A DNA stretch of 64,000 bases from UMGS1498 sp900552335 (GCA_902477075.1 CABSFU010000005.1:1-64000); one strand, 5' to 3'. Shown: positions 43,486 to 53,697, counted from the first letter of the stretch. Numbers and translations are program-made. The notes: a model not told the origin generated them from the letters alone.

Positions 43486-44068
43486 ATATATTCCAGCAAT
43501 GTCGTTAGAAGTACGTGACAGTAGTGATGATGTCATGGCAATTAAAGGATATGTAGTAAAATTTAATGACAGGAGCCAACTTTTATACGATGAATGGTAT
43601 GAAAGAGTGGCTAAAGGTGCATTTGCTAAAAGCCTTGAACAAAACACAATAAAGGCACTATGGAATCATAATTCTGATATTGTTCTTGGCAGTACAAAAT
43701 CAAGAACTTTACAACTTGTTGAAGATGACATTGGGTTAAGATTTGAACTCGAACTTCCAAATAGTAGTCAAGCCAAAGATATTTATGAATCAATAAAAAG
43801 AGGCGATGTCGATGGTGTCTCATTTGGATTTTATGTCAGAGAAAATGGCGATAAATGGGAGTATCTAAAAGAAGAAGATATTTATGAAAGAACTTTATTA
43901 GATATTGACTTAATAGAAATCTCACCGACACCATTTCCAGCATATCCAACAAGTGAAGTGGGTAAAAGGTCACTAGAGGCTCATAATCTTAAATCAAAAG
44001 AAGAAAGAGTTCTCGAAGAACTAAAAAAAGCGCAAGTTAACGCGATGATAGAATTATTAAAAATATAG
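43460..44068 (+). CDS. Prohead protease, HK97 family
   Basis: 202 residues from ATG 43460, which follows GGAGGTGG inside the portal end. IKGYVVKFNDRSQLLYDEWYERVAKGAFAKSL, ALWNHNSDIVLGST (catalytic His), GDVDGVSFGFYV (catalytic Ser) and LIEISPTPFPAYPTSEV are the family blocks. It cleaves the capsid delta domain during maturation. Confidence 0.95.
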   Translation: MNKRIKEIRYIPAMSLEVRDSSDDVMAIKGYVVKFNDRSQLLYDEWYERVAKGAFAKSLEQNTIKALWNHNSDIVLGSTKSRTLQLVEDDIGLRFELELPNSSQAKDIYESIKRGDVDGVSFGFYVRENGDKWEYLKEEDIYERTLLDIDLIEISPTPFPAYPTSEVGKRSLEAHNLKSKEERVLEELKKAQVNAMIELLKI

Positions 44069-44083
44069 AATAGGAGAAAAAAT

Positions 44084-45331
44084 ATGAATAAAAAATTAAT
44101 AGAATTAAGAAGAAATCTAACTGTTAAATTAAAAGAAGCAAGAGAATTAATTGATGAAGGAAAAATCGAAGAAGGTCAAAAGGCGACCAAAGAAGCACAA
44201 GAAATAAAAGACCAAATTGTTTTAGAAGAACAAATGGTGGAACTTGAAGATACTATAAAAGATGATAATAAAATCGTTGATGTAGAAGATAGAAGTGCAA
44301 AGAAGAAAGTAGAATCAAGAACAGCTCTAGTTCATTACTTGCAAGGTAAAAAACTAACAGCAGAAGAAAGAACCTTACTTGTAGAAACAACAACACCAGG
44401 AGAAGGTCAAAACTCAATGGCAGTAATTGTTCCACAAGATATTTATACAGAAATCAATGAATTAAAAAGACAATATAAGTCATTAAAACAATATACAGAT
44501 GTACAATCAACAGGAACCAATTCAGGTTCTTTTGTTTTTGAACCAGGAGATAGCATCGAACCATTTGTAGATGTAGATGAGGGAACAGAAATCGGAGAAT
44601 TAACATCACCAAACTTACGTCAACAAAAATTTGCTATTACTGATAAAGGTGGAATCTTACCTATAAGTAATACCTTACTTTCTGATGAGGCTGGCGGTTT
44701 AATGAAATACATTATGAAATGGATAGCTAGAAAATCTACAGTTACAGATAATGTAAAGATTTTATCAGTGTTGAATGGACACGGAATCAAAATAAAAGCA
44801 TCAACTCCAGATGAAGTAAAAAGTGCTATGAACACTAAACTTGATCCTGAATTATTAAGCACAGCCGTAATTATTACAAACCAAAATGGATTTGATATTA
44901 TGGATAACTGGAAAGATGCTGTAGGTAGACCAATTCTACAAGACCATCCAACAGAAAAAACTAAAAAAACTCTAGGTGGTGTAACAATCGAAGTGTTCGC
45001 TAACAGAACTATTAAAGATGTTGATGGAGCATCTCCTGTTTATATTGGTAATTTAGAAGAAGCAATCAAATTCATGGATAGAGAACAACTTGCTATTGCT
45101 GTATCAACAGAGGCAGGATTTACTAAAAATTTAACTTTGGTTAGGGCTTTACAAAGAGATGATGTTGAGCCAAAAGATTTAGAAGCATACCTAAACATTA
45201 GCTTAACAGCACCAAAAGAACAACCAGTAGTTCATGTTAAGAATGTAACAACTACGGAAAACAAAGTAACTAATACAACTCCTGTAGAAGATACTTCACA
45301 ATCAGAACAAACAAATACAGGGGAAGAATAG
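44084..45331 (+). CDS. Major capsid protein, HK97 fold
   Basis: 415 residues. The first ~75 are a charged coiled coil, the delta domain that the protease removes. LVETTTPGEGQNSMAVIVPQDIYTEI and SGSFVFEPGDSIEPFVDVDEG begin the folded part; LGGVTIEVFANRTI and PVYIGNLEEAIKFMDREQL follow. The last ~30 residues are a Thr/Glu-rich tail (TTTENKVTNTTPVEDTSQSE), which is unusual and may be exposed on the head. Confidence 0.95.
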   Translation: MNKKLIELRRNLTVKLKEARELIDEGKIEEGQKATKEAQEIKDQIVLEEQMVELEDTIKDDNKIVDVEDRSAKKKVESRTALVHYLQGKKLTAEERTLLVETTTPGEGQNSMAVIVPQDIYTEINELKRQYKSLKQYTDVQSTGTNSGSFVFEPGDSIEPFVDVDEGTEIGELTSPNLRQQKFAITDKGGILPISNTLLSDEAGGLMKYIMKWIARKSTVTDNVKILSVLNGHGIKIKASTPDEVKSAMNTKLDPELLSTAVIITNQNGFDIMDNWKDAVGRPILQDHPTEKTKKTLGGVTIEVFANRTIKDVDGASPVYIGNLEEAIKFMDREQLAIAVSTEAGFTKNLTLVRALQRDDVEPKDLEAYLNISLTAPKEQPVVHVKNVTTTENKVTNTTPVEDTSQSEQTNTGEE

Positions 45332-45379
45332 GAGAGGCCAAAAGGCTTCTCTTAATTTTATATGAGGAGATGAAAGAAA

Positions 45380-45673
45380 ATGGTGGATTTAAAAAAAGCA
45401 AAAGAATATTTACGAATTGATTATGAAGAAGATGATGAATTCATTAGGTCTTTAATAGCAGCCTCAAAGATATATTTGGAAAATGCTATTGGAGAGTATA
45501 AATCAAATGAATTAACGGATCTTGCTCAACTTATTTTAATAGAGCATTGGAATGACAATCGTTCATTAGTTGGAGTAGTTACTGACGTTATCAAACATAG
45601 TGTAGATGCAATTATTTTTCAAGTTAAGTATTGCAGTCAGGTAGATGAAAATGAATCCGGGCAAACTGAATAA
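45380..45673 (+). CDS. Head-tail connector (gp6-like)
   Basis: 97 residues. MVDLKKAKEYLRIDYEEDDEFIRSLIAASKIYLENAIG is the standard start of the DNA packaging/gp6-like connector family; LIEHWNDNRS follows. The protein forms the ring below the portal. Confidence 0.9.
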   Translation: MVDLKKAKEYLRIDYEEDDEFIRSLIAASKIYLENAIGEYKSNELTDLAQLILIEHWNDNRSLVGVVTDVIKHSVDAIIFQVKYCSQVDENESGQTE

Positions 45674-45986
45674 AAGAATAGAAATTCAAAGGTTTGAAAA
45701 AGACTTTGATAGCGAAGGAATTGAAGAAAAGAAATGGATAACAATACGTCCAATATTTGCAGCTATTGAAGATAAAATTGTAAGAACTACTAATGAAGAT
45801 AATTCTATAACTACTCAAGTAGAAACTAACATGATTATTAGAAAAAATTACAAGCCAATATTTACAAGTGACATCAGAATAGTGTACGAGAATCGTATTT
45901 ATAATGTTCTTGATATAAGTGAAGTGGACAATAACTATATAAAGTTAATTACTAAAGGAGAAAAACTATATGTCAGCAAGACTTGA
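45651..45986 (+). CDS. Head closure protein (gp16/SPP1-like)
   Basis: 111 residues from ATG 45651 (CAGGTAG upstream), overlapping the previous gene. MNPGKLNKRIEIQRF is the family start; EKKWITIRPIFAAIEDKI, NMIIRKNYKP and DIRIVYENRIYNVLDI follow. It is a beta-barrel that plugs the connector. Confidence 0.88.
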   Translation: MNPGKLNKRIEIQRFEKDFDSEGIEEKKWITIRPIFAAIEDKIVRTTNEDNSITTQVETNMIIRKNYKPIFTSDIRIVYENRIYNVLDISEVDNNYIKLITKGEKLYVSKT

Positions 45987-46389
45987 TTTTGATGGACTTG
46001 ATGCAATTGTAAATGACTTAAATAAAATGAATGATTTATTAGATAGCAACATAATAGATGATGCTCTTGAAGAAGCAATACAACCAGCATATAAAGATGC
46101 TGTTCGCAGAGCTCCTAGAGATAAGAAAGGACATCAAGGAAAGTATGGTAATGGACACATGGCAGATAATATTCCTTTAAAGTTGGTCCGTGATAACGGA
46201 TATCGTGCCATCGAATATGGATGGGAAAAGTCTGATAATAGTGATTATTACTATGCAAAATTCGTTGAATGGGGAACTTCAAATGGTAATTATCCGAAAA
46301 AACCTTTCATGAATAAATCGATGAGTAAAAATAAGAATCAGTGTTTTAATGTTTTTTCTGAACGAGTAAGAAAGGAACTAGGACTATGA
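45970..46389 (+). CDS. Tail completion protein, HK97 gp10 family
   Basis: 139 residues. RRAPRDKKGHQGKYGNGHMADNI and YYAKFVEWGTSNGNYPKKPFMNKSM are the signature (APxxTGxLxxSI-like and VEWGT..PAxPF). It overlaps the genes on both sides. It works at the head-tail joint. Confidence 0.9.
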   Translation: MSARLDFDGLDAIVNDLNKMNDLLDSNIIDDALEEAIQPAYKDAVRRAPRDKKGHQGKYGNGHMADNIPLKLVRDNGYRAIEYGWEKSDNSDYYYAKFVEWGTSNGNYPKKPFMNKSMSKNKNQCFNVFSERVRKELGL

Positions 46390-46724
46390 ATATTCGTGCT
46401 AAAACTAAAAAGGCTCTTAATAAATTACAAGTGCCAAGTGGTTATCAAGAAATAACAAATCCACCAGAAACTTATATCACATTTTTTGAATATGACTATG
46501 AGTACGATTATTCAGAAGATGAAATCACTAGAGCAATATATATTGTTCAAGTAGATTTATGGACTAAAAATCCTAAATATAAAGATTTAGAAAAAGAAAT
46601 CATTAAGGTAATGGAAAGTGAGGATTTTTATCTTGATGATGAAGAAGATTTGTATGAGAAAGATACAAAAATGTATCATAAGGCATTCCGTTTCAAATTG
46701 GAAAATATAAAGGAGGTTGAATAA
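46386..46724 (+). CDS. Tail terminator-like protein
   Basis: 112 residues, overlapping the gp10-like gene by four bases. PETYITFFEYDYEYDYSEDEITRAIYIVQVDLWTK and the strand-rich end match proteins that cap the tail tube in siphoviruses. The short length and place between gp10 and the tube gene support this. Confidence 0.75.
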   Translation: MNIRAKTKKALNKLQVPSGYQEITNPPETYITFFEYDYEYDYSEDEITRAIYIVQVDLWTKNPKYKDLEKEIIKVMESEDFYLDDEEDLYEKDTKMYHKAFRFKLENIKEVE

Positions 46725-46725
46725 A

Positions 46726-47343
46726 ATGCCAGTAGCAGATAAATCGTCAGTACCAAGACAAATAGGTCTTAAGGATGTCCACGTAGCCATCATCAAAAGT
46801 GATGGAGTAAGTGGAACAGTTTATGATATACCAGTAAAAATTAGTAGAGCAATCACTGCTAAAATAACTCCAAGTGTGAATAGCGAAACACTTTATAGTG
46901 ATGATTCCGTAGAAGATGAACTATCAGCATTTGCTGGGTGTGAGGTAGAAATAGAACAAAATGCTCTTACTTTGGAACATCGTGCTTTAATACTAGGAAA
47001 GAAATATTCTAATGGAGAGTTAGTTGAAAATAGTGGAGATATTCCTCCAAAACTTGCTTTGATGTTTAGAAGTGAGAAATCAACTAGTACAAAAGCAAAT
47101 CCAGTATATCGTTATTGTGTTTTATATAAAGGAAAATTCTCTGAAATTGAAGATGAGTATGAAACAAAAGGAGAAAAGCCAAATAGTAAAACTACTAAAA
47201 TAAAAGGAAAGTTCTATGATCGAGATAGCGATGGTAATTGGAGATTAATGTTGGATACTGATGCCGAAGGTGTTAATGAAGATAAAATAAAGAACTTCTT
47301 TACAACAGTTCAAGAACCTGGAACTACATCAAGTAAAGGATAA
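46726..47343 (+). CDS. Major tail (tube) protein
   Basis: 205 residues from ATG 46726 after AAAGGAGG. GLKDVHVAIIKSDGVSGTVYDIPVKISRAITAKITP and SEDELSA-type acidic loops, then AGCEVEIEQNALTLEHRALILG, are like the phi13-type major tail proteins of Firmicutes phages. It polymerises into the tail tube. Confidence 0.9.
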   Translation: MPVADKSSVPRQIGLKDVHVAIIKSDGVSGTVYDIPVKISRAITAKITPSVNSETLYSDDSVEDELSAFAGCEVEIEQNALTLEHRALILGKKYSNGELVENSGDIPPKLALMFRSEKSTSTKANPVYRYCVLYKGKFSEIEDEYETKGEKPNSKTTKIKGKFYDRDSDGNWRLMLDTDAEGVNEDKIKNFFTTVQEPGTTSSKG

Positions 47344-47361
47344 TAGAAAGGAAATCAAAAA

Positions 47362-47763
47362 ATGAGTAAAAATAAAAAATATAATAACCATAATCGTGTT
47401 ACAGGTAAAGACTTACAACCTAAACACGCAACTATGATTTTAAAAGGGAAACAGTATGAAATGAACTTTGACTTAAATGCCATGGCAGAACTAGAAGATA
47501 TCTTCGGTTCTTTGCAAGTAGCAATATCAGAACTTAAAAAGAAAAAGTTAAAAGCCGTAAGGTCATTTTTATATGCAGTTTTAAAATCTAGTGATGAAAA
47601 CTTAACAGAGTTTGAAGTTGGGAAACTTATTGATATGAATAATTTTACATCAATAGAAAAAGCAATTACAAAACTAATCAATAATGCGTTTGAGGAGGAC
47701 GAGAATGATGAAAAGGAAACATCAAAAAACGTACAACCGGATCATCAAACTCGCAAGGCATAG
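47362..47763 (+). CDS. Tail assembly chaperone, short form
   Basis: 133 residues. MILKGKQYEMNFDLNAMAELEDIFGSLQVAISEL is the typical gpG-like start; the C-terminus is acidic and ends soon after the slippery site. It should bind the tape measure protein during tail assembly. AAAGGAAATC lies before the ATG. Confidence 0.88.
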   Translation: MSKNKKYNNHNRVTGKDLQPKHATMILKGKQYEMNFDLNAMAELEDIFGSLQVAISELKKKKLKAVRSFLYAVLKSSDENLTEFEVGKLIDMNNFTSIEKAITKLINNAFEEDENDEKETSKNVQPDHQTRKA

Positions 47764-47942
47764 ATTGGGAATGGCTTTATTATTTAGGTAAAGAAATCCT
47801 AAAGATGAGTGATTATGAGTTTTGGAGAAGTACACCAAAACAATTGATTATTAAATCAAGAATATATTCAAGATTTAAAAATAATGAAAATGATGATCCG
47901 GAAAGTGAGGTACCGTTCGGTTATATTGATGATGTTTTCTAA
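47362..47942 (+). CDS. Tail assembly chaperone, -1 frameshift form
   Basis: A second reading frame with no start of its own runs from the slippery site to TAA 47940 and encodes IDWEWLYYLGKEILKMSDYEFWRST, the typical T-part of gpGT-like chaperones. A -1 shift at A-AAA-AAC (codons for K122-N123) joins it to the first 123 residues, giving about 193 residues. The -1 frame is open only from 47712 onward, so the shift must occur in a short window that contains exactly one strong slippery heptamer. Confidence 0.85.
47724..47730 (+). promoter_or_regulatory. Programmed -1 frameshift site (AAAAAAC)
   Basis: A-AAA-AAC in the zero frame is a classic X-XXY-YYZ slippery heptamer, placed where the two chaperone frames overlap. 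Confidence 0.85.
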
Positions 47943-47963
47943 TAGAAGAAAGGAAAACATATA

Positions 47964-50789
47964 ATGGCGAATTGGAAACTAAAAGTAGGAATGCTCTTCG
48001 ATTCGAAAGAATTCGAGGCAGGAGTACAACGGATTGATAAACAACTAAAAATATTAGATAGTGAATTAAAGTTGTCACAAAGTTCCATTAAAAACTTTGG
48101 TAATACAAGCGACCAATTAAAAGCCAAGGCCTCATCTTTAACCGAAAAAATAGAACTTCAAAAAGCAAAAGTTGAAGGACTACGTAAGGCATATAATGAA
48201 GCAGTCGCTACCAAAGGCGAAGATGCAACGGCAACTCAAAATTTAGAAATAAAATTAAATAATGCTTCAACTGCATTGAATAAAATGCAATTAGAGTTGA
48301 AACAAGTAAAAGAAGAATTAAAAAATCAACCATCATTGTTAGATAAGATGGGAAAACAAGTTGATTCGTTAAATGAAAAATTAGGTGGTGTTGGTAGTAG
48401 CCTTGAGAGTTTTGGAAAGAAACTATCAGCAGGAGTTATAACACCATTAGTTGGATTAATGACTTCAACCGCAAAAACGTCTTTATCATTTGTTAAATTA
48501 AAAGAGGATACAAGACTTGCATTTCAAGTTTTATTAGGTGGTGCTGATGAAGCACAAAAAATGTTAGATGATTTATATACATTTGCCAAAACAACACCTT
48601 TTAGCTATGCTCAATATTTAACAGCTGGTAAGAACTTAACAGCAATGGGTGTTGCTGCTAAAGATGTTATTCCTTATTTAGAGGGAATAACCAATGCCTC
48701 AATTGCTACAAGTAGTGGAACGGCAGGTATCGAAAGTTTATCTGATGCCATAGGAAGAATGTCATCAAAAGGAAAAATGTCACTAGAAGAACTTAATAAG
48801 TTTCTTGAACGTGGTGTTCCAGCCGTAAAAATACTTGGTAATGCATTCGGAAAAACAGAAGAACAAATCTACGATATGCTCTCTAGTGGAGATATGGTAA
48901 CAAGTAAATATCTTCCAGCCTTAATAAAAGGAATGAATGAAGGTACGAAAGGAATCAATGGACAGACAGCAGCCTATGGTGGTCTTGCAAAAGAAATGAA
49001 AAATACTTTGTCTGGTGCATTGGATACTTTAAATAGTAGATTTAGGAATATGTCAATTGAGATGTGGAATGCAGAGAATGCATATCCTGCTTTAATTAAA
49101 GTGATTAGGTCATTTACTGATACTTTAAATGTTCTTCCAAAATTATTCGGAGTAGTCGGAGATGTAGCGACACCAACTCTAGAAAACATAAGTAAGGCAT
49201 TAGATAAGTTTAATAAGGTAATTGAAAATACTGATTCAGAGCAACTAGCTCAAATAGGTAAAATGATTTTAGGACTAGCAGCGACAGGACCAGCACTTAT
49301 TGGAATAGGAAAGCTTACTCAAGGCTTATCTTCATTTAATACTAAAATGACCGAGATAAATGGTAAAATACCTGGAGCAATTAGTAGCATACAGAACTTT
49401 GCTTCCAATATGGGAAATGGTATAGCTACAGGATTTGGAAAAGCAACAACCTCGTTATCAAACTTTATTCATAAGATACCATTTGTCGATAGCCTAGAAA
49501 ATACAATATCAACCAAAATAGGAGCAATAACATCAAAGGTTGGAAATTTATTCAAGCCACTTACAACAAAGATAGGTACTGCTATGCAACCAGTATTGCA
49601 GAAAGTACAAAGTGCTTTTGGTAAGATAGGAACTATAGCCACTCAAAGTGCCTCTAAGCTCCAAAATATAACATCGTTTGCAATAAAACTAATAGGACCA
49701 GCAGCAATAGTTGGACTTTTAATTGCAGGACTAGGTGTAGCACAAAGCCAGTTTGGAGAACAATTAGATCAGTTCTTAAATATTGCTATAGAAAAAGGAC
49801 CAATATTAATATCTGAATTTACTACTAGAGTAGTAGCAGAATTACCAAAAATAATGGATTTAGGTGTACAACTACTAATGACACTAGTAGATGTAATTAT
49901 TGCTAATTTACCATCAGTATTGGAAAGTGCAGTACAAATTGTAACAACTCTTGCTAGTGGTGTGGCAACAAATGCAGATTTGTTAATTTCAAAGATTATA
50001 GATTTAATATTAATGCTTGTAAATACAATCGTTGATAATTTACCTTTAATTTTAGAAACAGGACTAAAGTTATTACTTGCACTTACTCAAGGAATAGTTA
50101 ATAACATAGATAAAATATTAGATGGAATTTTAAATGTACTTTTAAAATTAATTGATTTTATAGCCGATAATCTTCCTATGATAATAGACATGGGAATAAA
50201 AATAATAATTGCTCTTGCTCAAGGGTTGGTAAAAGCAATTCCTAAAATTATAGATTCGATAGGAACTATTGTAAGTCATATTTTTGATGCATTTAAGAAA
50301 ATTAAATGGGGAGATATAGGTAAGTCAATTATAGATGGTTTAGTTGCAGGACTTAATGCGGCTAAAGATTTAGTAGTCAATGCTATGAAAAGTATTGCTA
50401 AAGGCGCCATTGGTGCATTTAAGAAATTCTTTGGAATTAATTCTCCATCAAAAGTATATCAAGGCTTTGGTAAAAATATAGATGAAGGTTTAGCAATAGG
50501 TTTGGATGATAACCTTGATGTTGTAGAAGATTCCATGGATAATTTAATGAACACAATGAATTTTGTTCCAGATGGTTTAGATTATGAACTTCGTGGATTA
50601 AAAACTACACGAAATGGTTCTGTATCTCAAGTTAATAATACAACTAAAACTACTACTAATAAGAATGTTAATATTTACCTTAACATAGAACATTTTGAAA
50701 ATAATAGAGAAGAAGATGTTGAAGAACTAATGGCAGAAATGGAATACATTGCTAAAAAAGAACTTATAGGAAATGGAGGTAATGCATAA
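47964..50789 (+). CDS. Tape measure protein
   Basis: 941 residues. The N-terminal ~150 residues are a coiled coil (GVQRIDKQLKILDSELKLSQSSIKNFG). TSTAKTSLSFVKLKEDTRLAFQVLLGGADEAQKMLDDLYTFAKTTPFSYAQYL is the tape-measure domain. Hydrophobic helices occur at ~575-600, and tandem amphipathic repeats at ~610-750 (ILISEFTTRVVAELPKIMDLGVQLL, VIIANLPSVLESAVQI). Its length sets the tail length, about 140 nm if the usual 1.5 A per residue holds. It follows the chaperone, as usual. Confidence 0.95.
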   Translation: MANWKLKVGMLFDSKEFEAGVQRIDKQLKILDSELKLSQSSIKNFGNTSDQLKAKASSLTEKIELQKAKVEGLRKAYNEAVATKGEDATATQNLEIKLNNASTALNKMQLELKQVKEELKNQPSLLDKMGKQVDSLNEKLGGVGSSLESFGKKLSAGVITPLVGLMTSTAKTSLSFVKLKEDTRLAFQVLLGGADEAQKMLDDLYTFAKTTPFSYAQYLTAGKNLTAMGVAAKDVIPYLEGITNASIATSSGTAGIESLSDAIGRMSSKGKMSLEELNKFLERGVPAVKILGNAFGKTEEQIYDMLSSGDMVTSKYLPALIKGMNEGTKGINGQTAAYGGLAKEMKNTLSGALDTLNSRFRNMSIEMWNAENAYPALIKVIRSFTDTLNVLPKLFGVVGDVATPTLENISKALDKFNKVIENTDSEQLAQIGKMILGLAATGPALIGIGKLTQGLSSFNTKMTEINGKIPGAISSIQNFASNMGNGIATGFGKATTSLSNFIHKIPFVDSLENTISTKIGAITSKVGNLFKPLTTKIGTAMQPVLQKVQSAFGKIGTIATQSASKLQNITSFAIKLIGPAAIVGLLIAGLGVAQSQFGEQLDQFLNIAIEKGPILISEFTTRVVAELPKIMDLGVQLLMTLVDVIIANLPSVLESAVQIVTTLASGVATNADLLISKIIDLILMLVNTIVDNLPLILETGLKLLLALTQGIVNNIDKILDGILNVLLKLIDFIADNLPMIIDMGIKIIIALAQGLVKAIPKIIDSIGTIVSHIFDAFKKIKWGDIGKSIIDGLVAGLNAAKDLVVNAMKSIAKGAIGAFKKFFGINSPSKVYQGFGKNIDEGLAIGLDDNLDVVEDSMDNLMNTMNFVPDGLDYELRGLKTTRNGSVSQVNNTTKTTTNKNVNIYLNIEHFENNREEDVEELMAEMEYIAKKELIGNGGNA

Positions 50790-51520
50790 TGAAACCATAT
50801 TTTATTTATAAGGAAAAAAATTCTCGTGATATGGGAATATCTATATTAAAACTACCTCCAAGAATAAAACCAGAACGCAGGGGCGAAATAATAAATGTCC
50901 CTGGACGTGATGGCTTTTTATTTGAAAGTGATGATGCATATAATAATAAAACTTTGGAAATCGAATGTACTTTTATACCACCAGAAGGGAACACACAAAA
51001 TCAAATAGATGCAATGATTATGGACATATTAGTGTGGCTAGATGGTAATGGTAAATTAATCTTCTCTGATTATCTAGGGTATTATTATGAAGCAACAATA
51101 ATCAACTCAATTCCGATAGAAAGGCTATTTAAAAGGTATCGTAGATTTATGGTATCCTTTGAAGTTCAACCTTTTTCAAAATCACTTATACCATCACAAA
51201 TAGAAAAACAAACATTGGAAGAAGAAATCTTTAATGTTAAAACTTATTATGAAACTTCATTAAAAATTAACTTACAGGCAACTGGAAATATAGAAATCCA
51301 TATAAATGATAATATTATGCACTTTAATGATATTGAAAGTCCTCTAGTCATAGATGGAGAACTTATGAATGTTACAGATGAGCTAGGAGTCAACATGAAT
51401 AATCATATGGTAGGGGATTTTCCAAAATTAAAACCAGGTAATAACACAATAAGTATTATTTGCGATGATGACTCTAGTTTTAATGGACTAATACTTGAGT
51501 ATAGGAGTCTTTGGTTATGA
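50789..51520 (+). CDS. Distal tail protein (Dit)
   Basis: 243 residues, start overlapping the tape measure stop by one base. GISILKLPPRIKPERRGEIINVPGRDGFLFESDDAYNNKTLEIECTF is the Sipho_tail signature. It forms the hub ring at the tail tip. Confidence 0.92.
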   Translation: MKPYFIYKEKNSRDMGISILKLPPRIKPERRGEIINVPGRDGFLFESDDAYNNKTLEIECTFIPPEGNTQNQIDAMIMDILVWLDGNGKLIFSDYLGYYYEATIINSIPIERLFKRYRRFMVSFEVQPFSKSLIPSQIEKQTLEEEIFNVKTYYETSLKINLQATGNIEIHINDNIMHFNDIESPLVIDGELMNVTDELGVNMNNHMVGDFPKLKPGNNTISIICDDDSSFNGLILEYRSLWL

Positions 51521-53697
51521 TTAGATTATATGATAAGAACGAAAAGGACTTTACTCATAATGGATTAGGAATATTAAAAGATGTTCTGATGTGTACCTGT
51601 ACGGAAGTTTTAAATGGAAAATATGATCTAGAACTTGAGTATCCTATACATGGCTTTTTGATAGAAAATATAGTAGAAGAAAATATTGTAAAAGCACCGG
51701 TAGGAAATCCAAGTGGCGAAGATCAGTTGTTTAGGATTAAACTAGTCACAAAACAATTGAAAAAAATCAAGGTATATGCAACTCACATATTTTATGATTT
51801 ATCTGATAATTTTCTAGTTGATGTCGCACCAACAGATAAAAACGGAGATAGTGCATTAAACTGGATGTTACAAAGAACAGTGTATGCAAATGACTTTAAT
51901 TGTTCTTCTGATATAGAGAAAATCGCTAGTGCAAGATATGTCAGAAGAAATTTTGTTGAAGCAATAATTGGAGAAGATAATGCTTTTATAAATCGTTGGG
52001 GTGGAGAACTCCATCGTAATAATAAATATTTTGAAATGAATACTAATAAAGGTAAGAATAGAGGTGTTCAAATAAGATATGGTAAGAATATGAAAGAAAT
52101 TACTTGGGATATAGATATAACAGGAGTTGTAACAAGGATATATCCTCAAGGATTTGATGGATTATTTTTGCCAGAACTTTATATTGATAGTCCTTTGATA
52201 GAAAATTATATTCATCCAAAGATACAAAAGATAGAATTTTCTGAAATACAAGTAGATGAAGAAAATGGTATAACAAAGGAAATGGCTTTGGAAGAATTGC
52301 GACAAGAGGTTTATAAACAATACAATGAAGGTATTGATAAACCAACTATAACAATTCAAGTCGACTTTTTAGAATTATCAAGAACAGAAGAATATAAAAC
52401 ACTTTATAAATCAATGGAAAAGATTTATCTTGGAGATTTTGTTGATGCAATTGTTCCACATTTGAATCTTAATGAAAAATTGAAAGTCATATCTACCACT
52501 TACGATGTACTTGCAAAAAAGTATACTGAATTTGAAATGTCTAACAGTGATAAAAAAGAAAGAAATTTTATAAATAGTACCAAGGCACTTATAAGTAAGC
52601 TTGAAAAGATAGATAGCAATGTTTTAAATAGTGCAAAACAAGATGCGACAAGTAAAATAGTAAATGCTATGGGTGGTTATGTTTATAAAACACGAAATGA
52701 ACTATTCATAATGGATAATGAAAATCCTAAAGAAGCACAAAAAGTTTGGCGTTGGAATATTAATGGTCTTGGTTATTCATCAACAGGAATAAGTGGTCCT
52801 TATGGAATCGCTATGACTAGTGATGGACAAATTGTAGCTGACTACATAACAACGGGACAAATGGCTATTGAAAGAATAGTTGGACTTGCTGATACTCTTA
52901 ATAGTTTGCAATTAGATATTGAAGGCTTTAAATTTGATGTTCAAAAGTCAGGCGGATCTAATTTGATTTTAAATAGTGTTGGTTTTGCCGGATTTCAAAG
53001 TTGGCAATATGATGGAAATGTTGCACATATTAGTAATGCTGAATTAACGCTTAATGGCTCACAATCTGGTGGTGCTTTTATTTTGAATGATGGAAAGTTA
53101 ATTCAGAAGATAGTAGTGAAAGCAGATAGTAGTGATATAGCACAACCACAGAAAACTTATTACACTTTCTCTACAATCATAAAAAAAGGATTGCAGGGAA
53201 CGTGTTATTTTAAGGTTTATAACGATGTTGAAAGTTACGAAATAAAGCTAGAAGAAAATGAAGAAAGCAATTATAAAGAATATCAACTAAAAGGGTTACT
53301 ACCAAAGCAACCTTTTTATTATGTTGAAATATATGGTTCAAAAGATAGTAATGCTATTTTTACAGATAATATGTGTAACATAGGACCAATAAAAACTCCT
53401 TATCAACAAGCATATGGAGAAATACTAAATACACAAGTAAATATTACCTCGAATGGAGTGATAGTAAAATCAAATGTTTATGATGGAAGTTACACCGTTA
53501 TGTCTCCAATGGAATTTAGTGGATATGCCAAAGTTAATAATGTTGTAACAAGAGTTTTTTCATTAAATGGAGATACTACCGAAGTTGAAAAACTCAAAGC
53601 AAAAACGCAAATATCTATGAATCCAATAAAAATAGTATCCTTAACAAACGGCAATAACAAAGGTTGGGCTTTTGTGCCGAGTGGAGGCGATGAATAA
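51517..53697 (+). CDS. Tail-associated protein (Tal, prophage endopeptidase-type)
   Basis: 726 residues from ATG 51517, coupled to dit by ATGA overlap. The N-terminal hub domain (IRLYDKNEKDFTHNGLGILKDVLMCTCTEVLNGKYDLELEYPIHG) and THIFYDLSDNFLVD match the prophage tail endopeptidase family. A helical middle (KALISKLEKIDSNVLNSAKQDATSKIVNAMGGYVYKTRNELFIMD) and a C-terminal carbohydrate-binding-like beta domain (NLILNSVGFAGFQSWQYDG) follow. It likely pierces or binds the envelope. Confidence 0.92.
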   Translation: MIRLYDKNEKDFTHNGLGILKDVLMCTCTEVLNGKYDLELEYPIHGFLIENIVEENIVKAPVGNPSGEDQLFRIKLVTKQLKKIKVYATHIFYDLSDNFLVDVAPTDKNGDSALNWMLQRTVYANDFNCSSDIEKIASARYVRRNFVEAIIGEDNAFINRWGGELHRNNKYFEMNTNKGKNRGVQIRYGKNMKEITWDIDITGVVTRIYPQGFDGLFLPELYIDSPLIENYIHPKIQKIEFSEIQVDEENGITKEMALEELRQEVYKQYNEGIDKPTITIQVDFLELSRTEEYKTLYKSMEKIYLGDFVDAIVPHLNLNEKLKVISTTYDVLAKKYTEFEMSNSDKKERNFINSTKALISKLEKIDSNVLNSAKQDATSKIVNAMGGYVYKTRNELFIMDNENPKEAQKVWRWNINGLGYSSTGISGPYGIAMTSDGQIVADYITTGQMAIERIVGLADTLNSLQLDIEGFKFDVQKSGGSNLILNSVGFAGFQSWQYDGNVAHISNAELTLNGSQSGGAFILNDGKLIQKIVVKADSSDIAQPQKTYYTFSTIIKKGLQGTCYFKVYNDVESYEIKLEENEESNYKEYQLKGLLPKQPFYYVEIYGSKDSNAIFTDNMCNIGPIKTPYQQAYGEILNTQVNITSNGVIVKSNVYDGSYTVMSPMEFSGYAKVNNVVTRVFSLNGDTTEVEKLKAKTQISMNPIKIVSLTNGNNKGWAFVPSGGDE

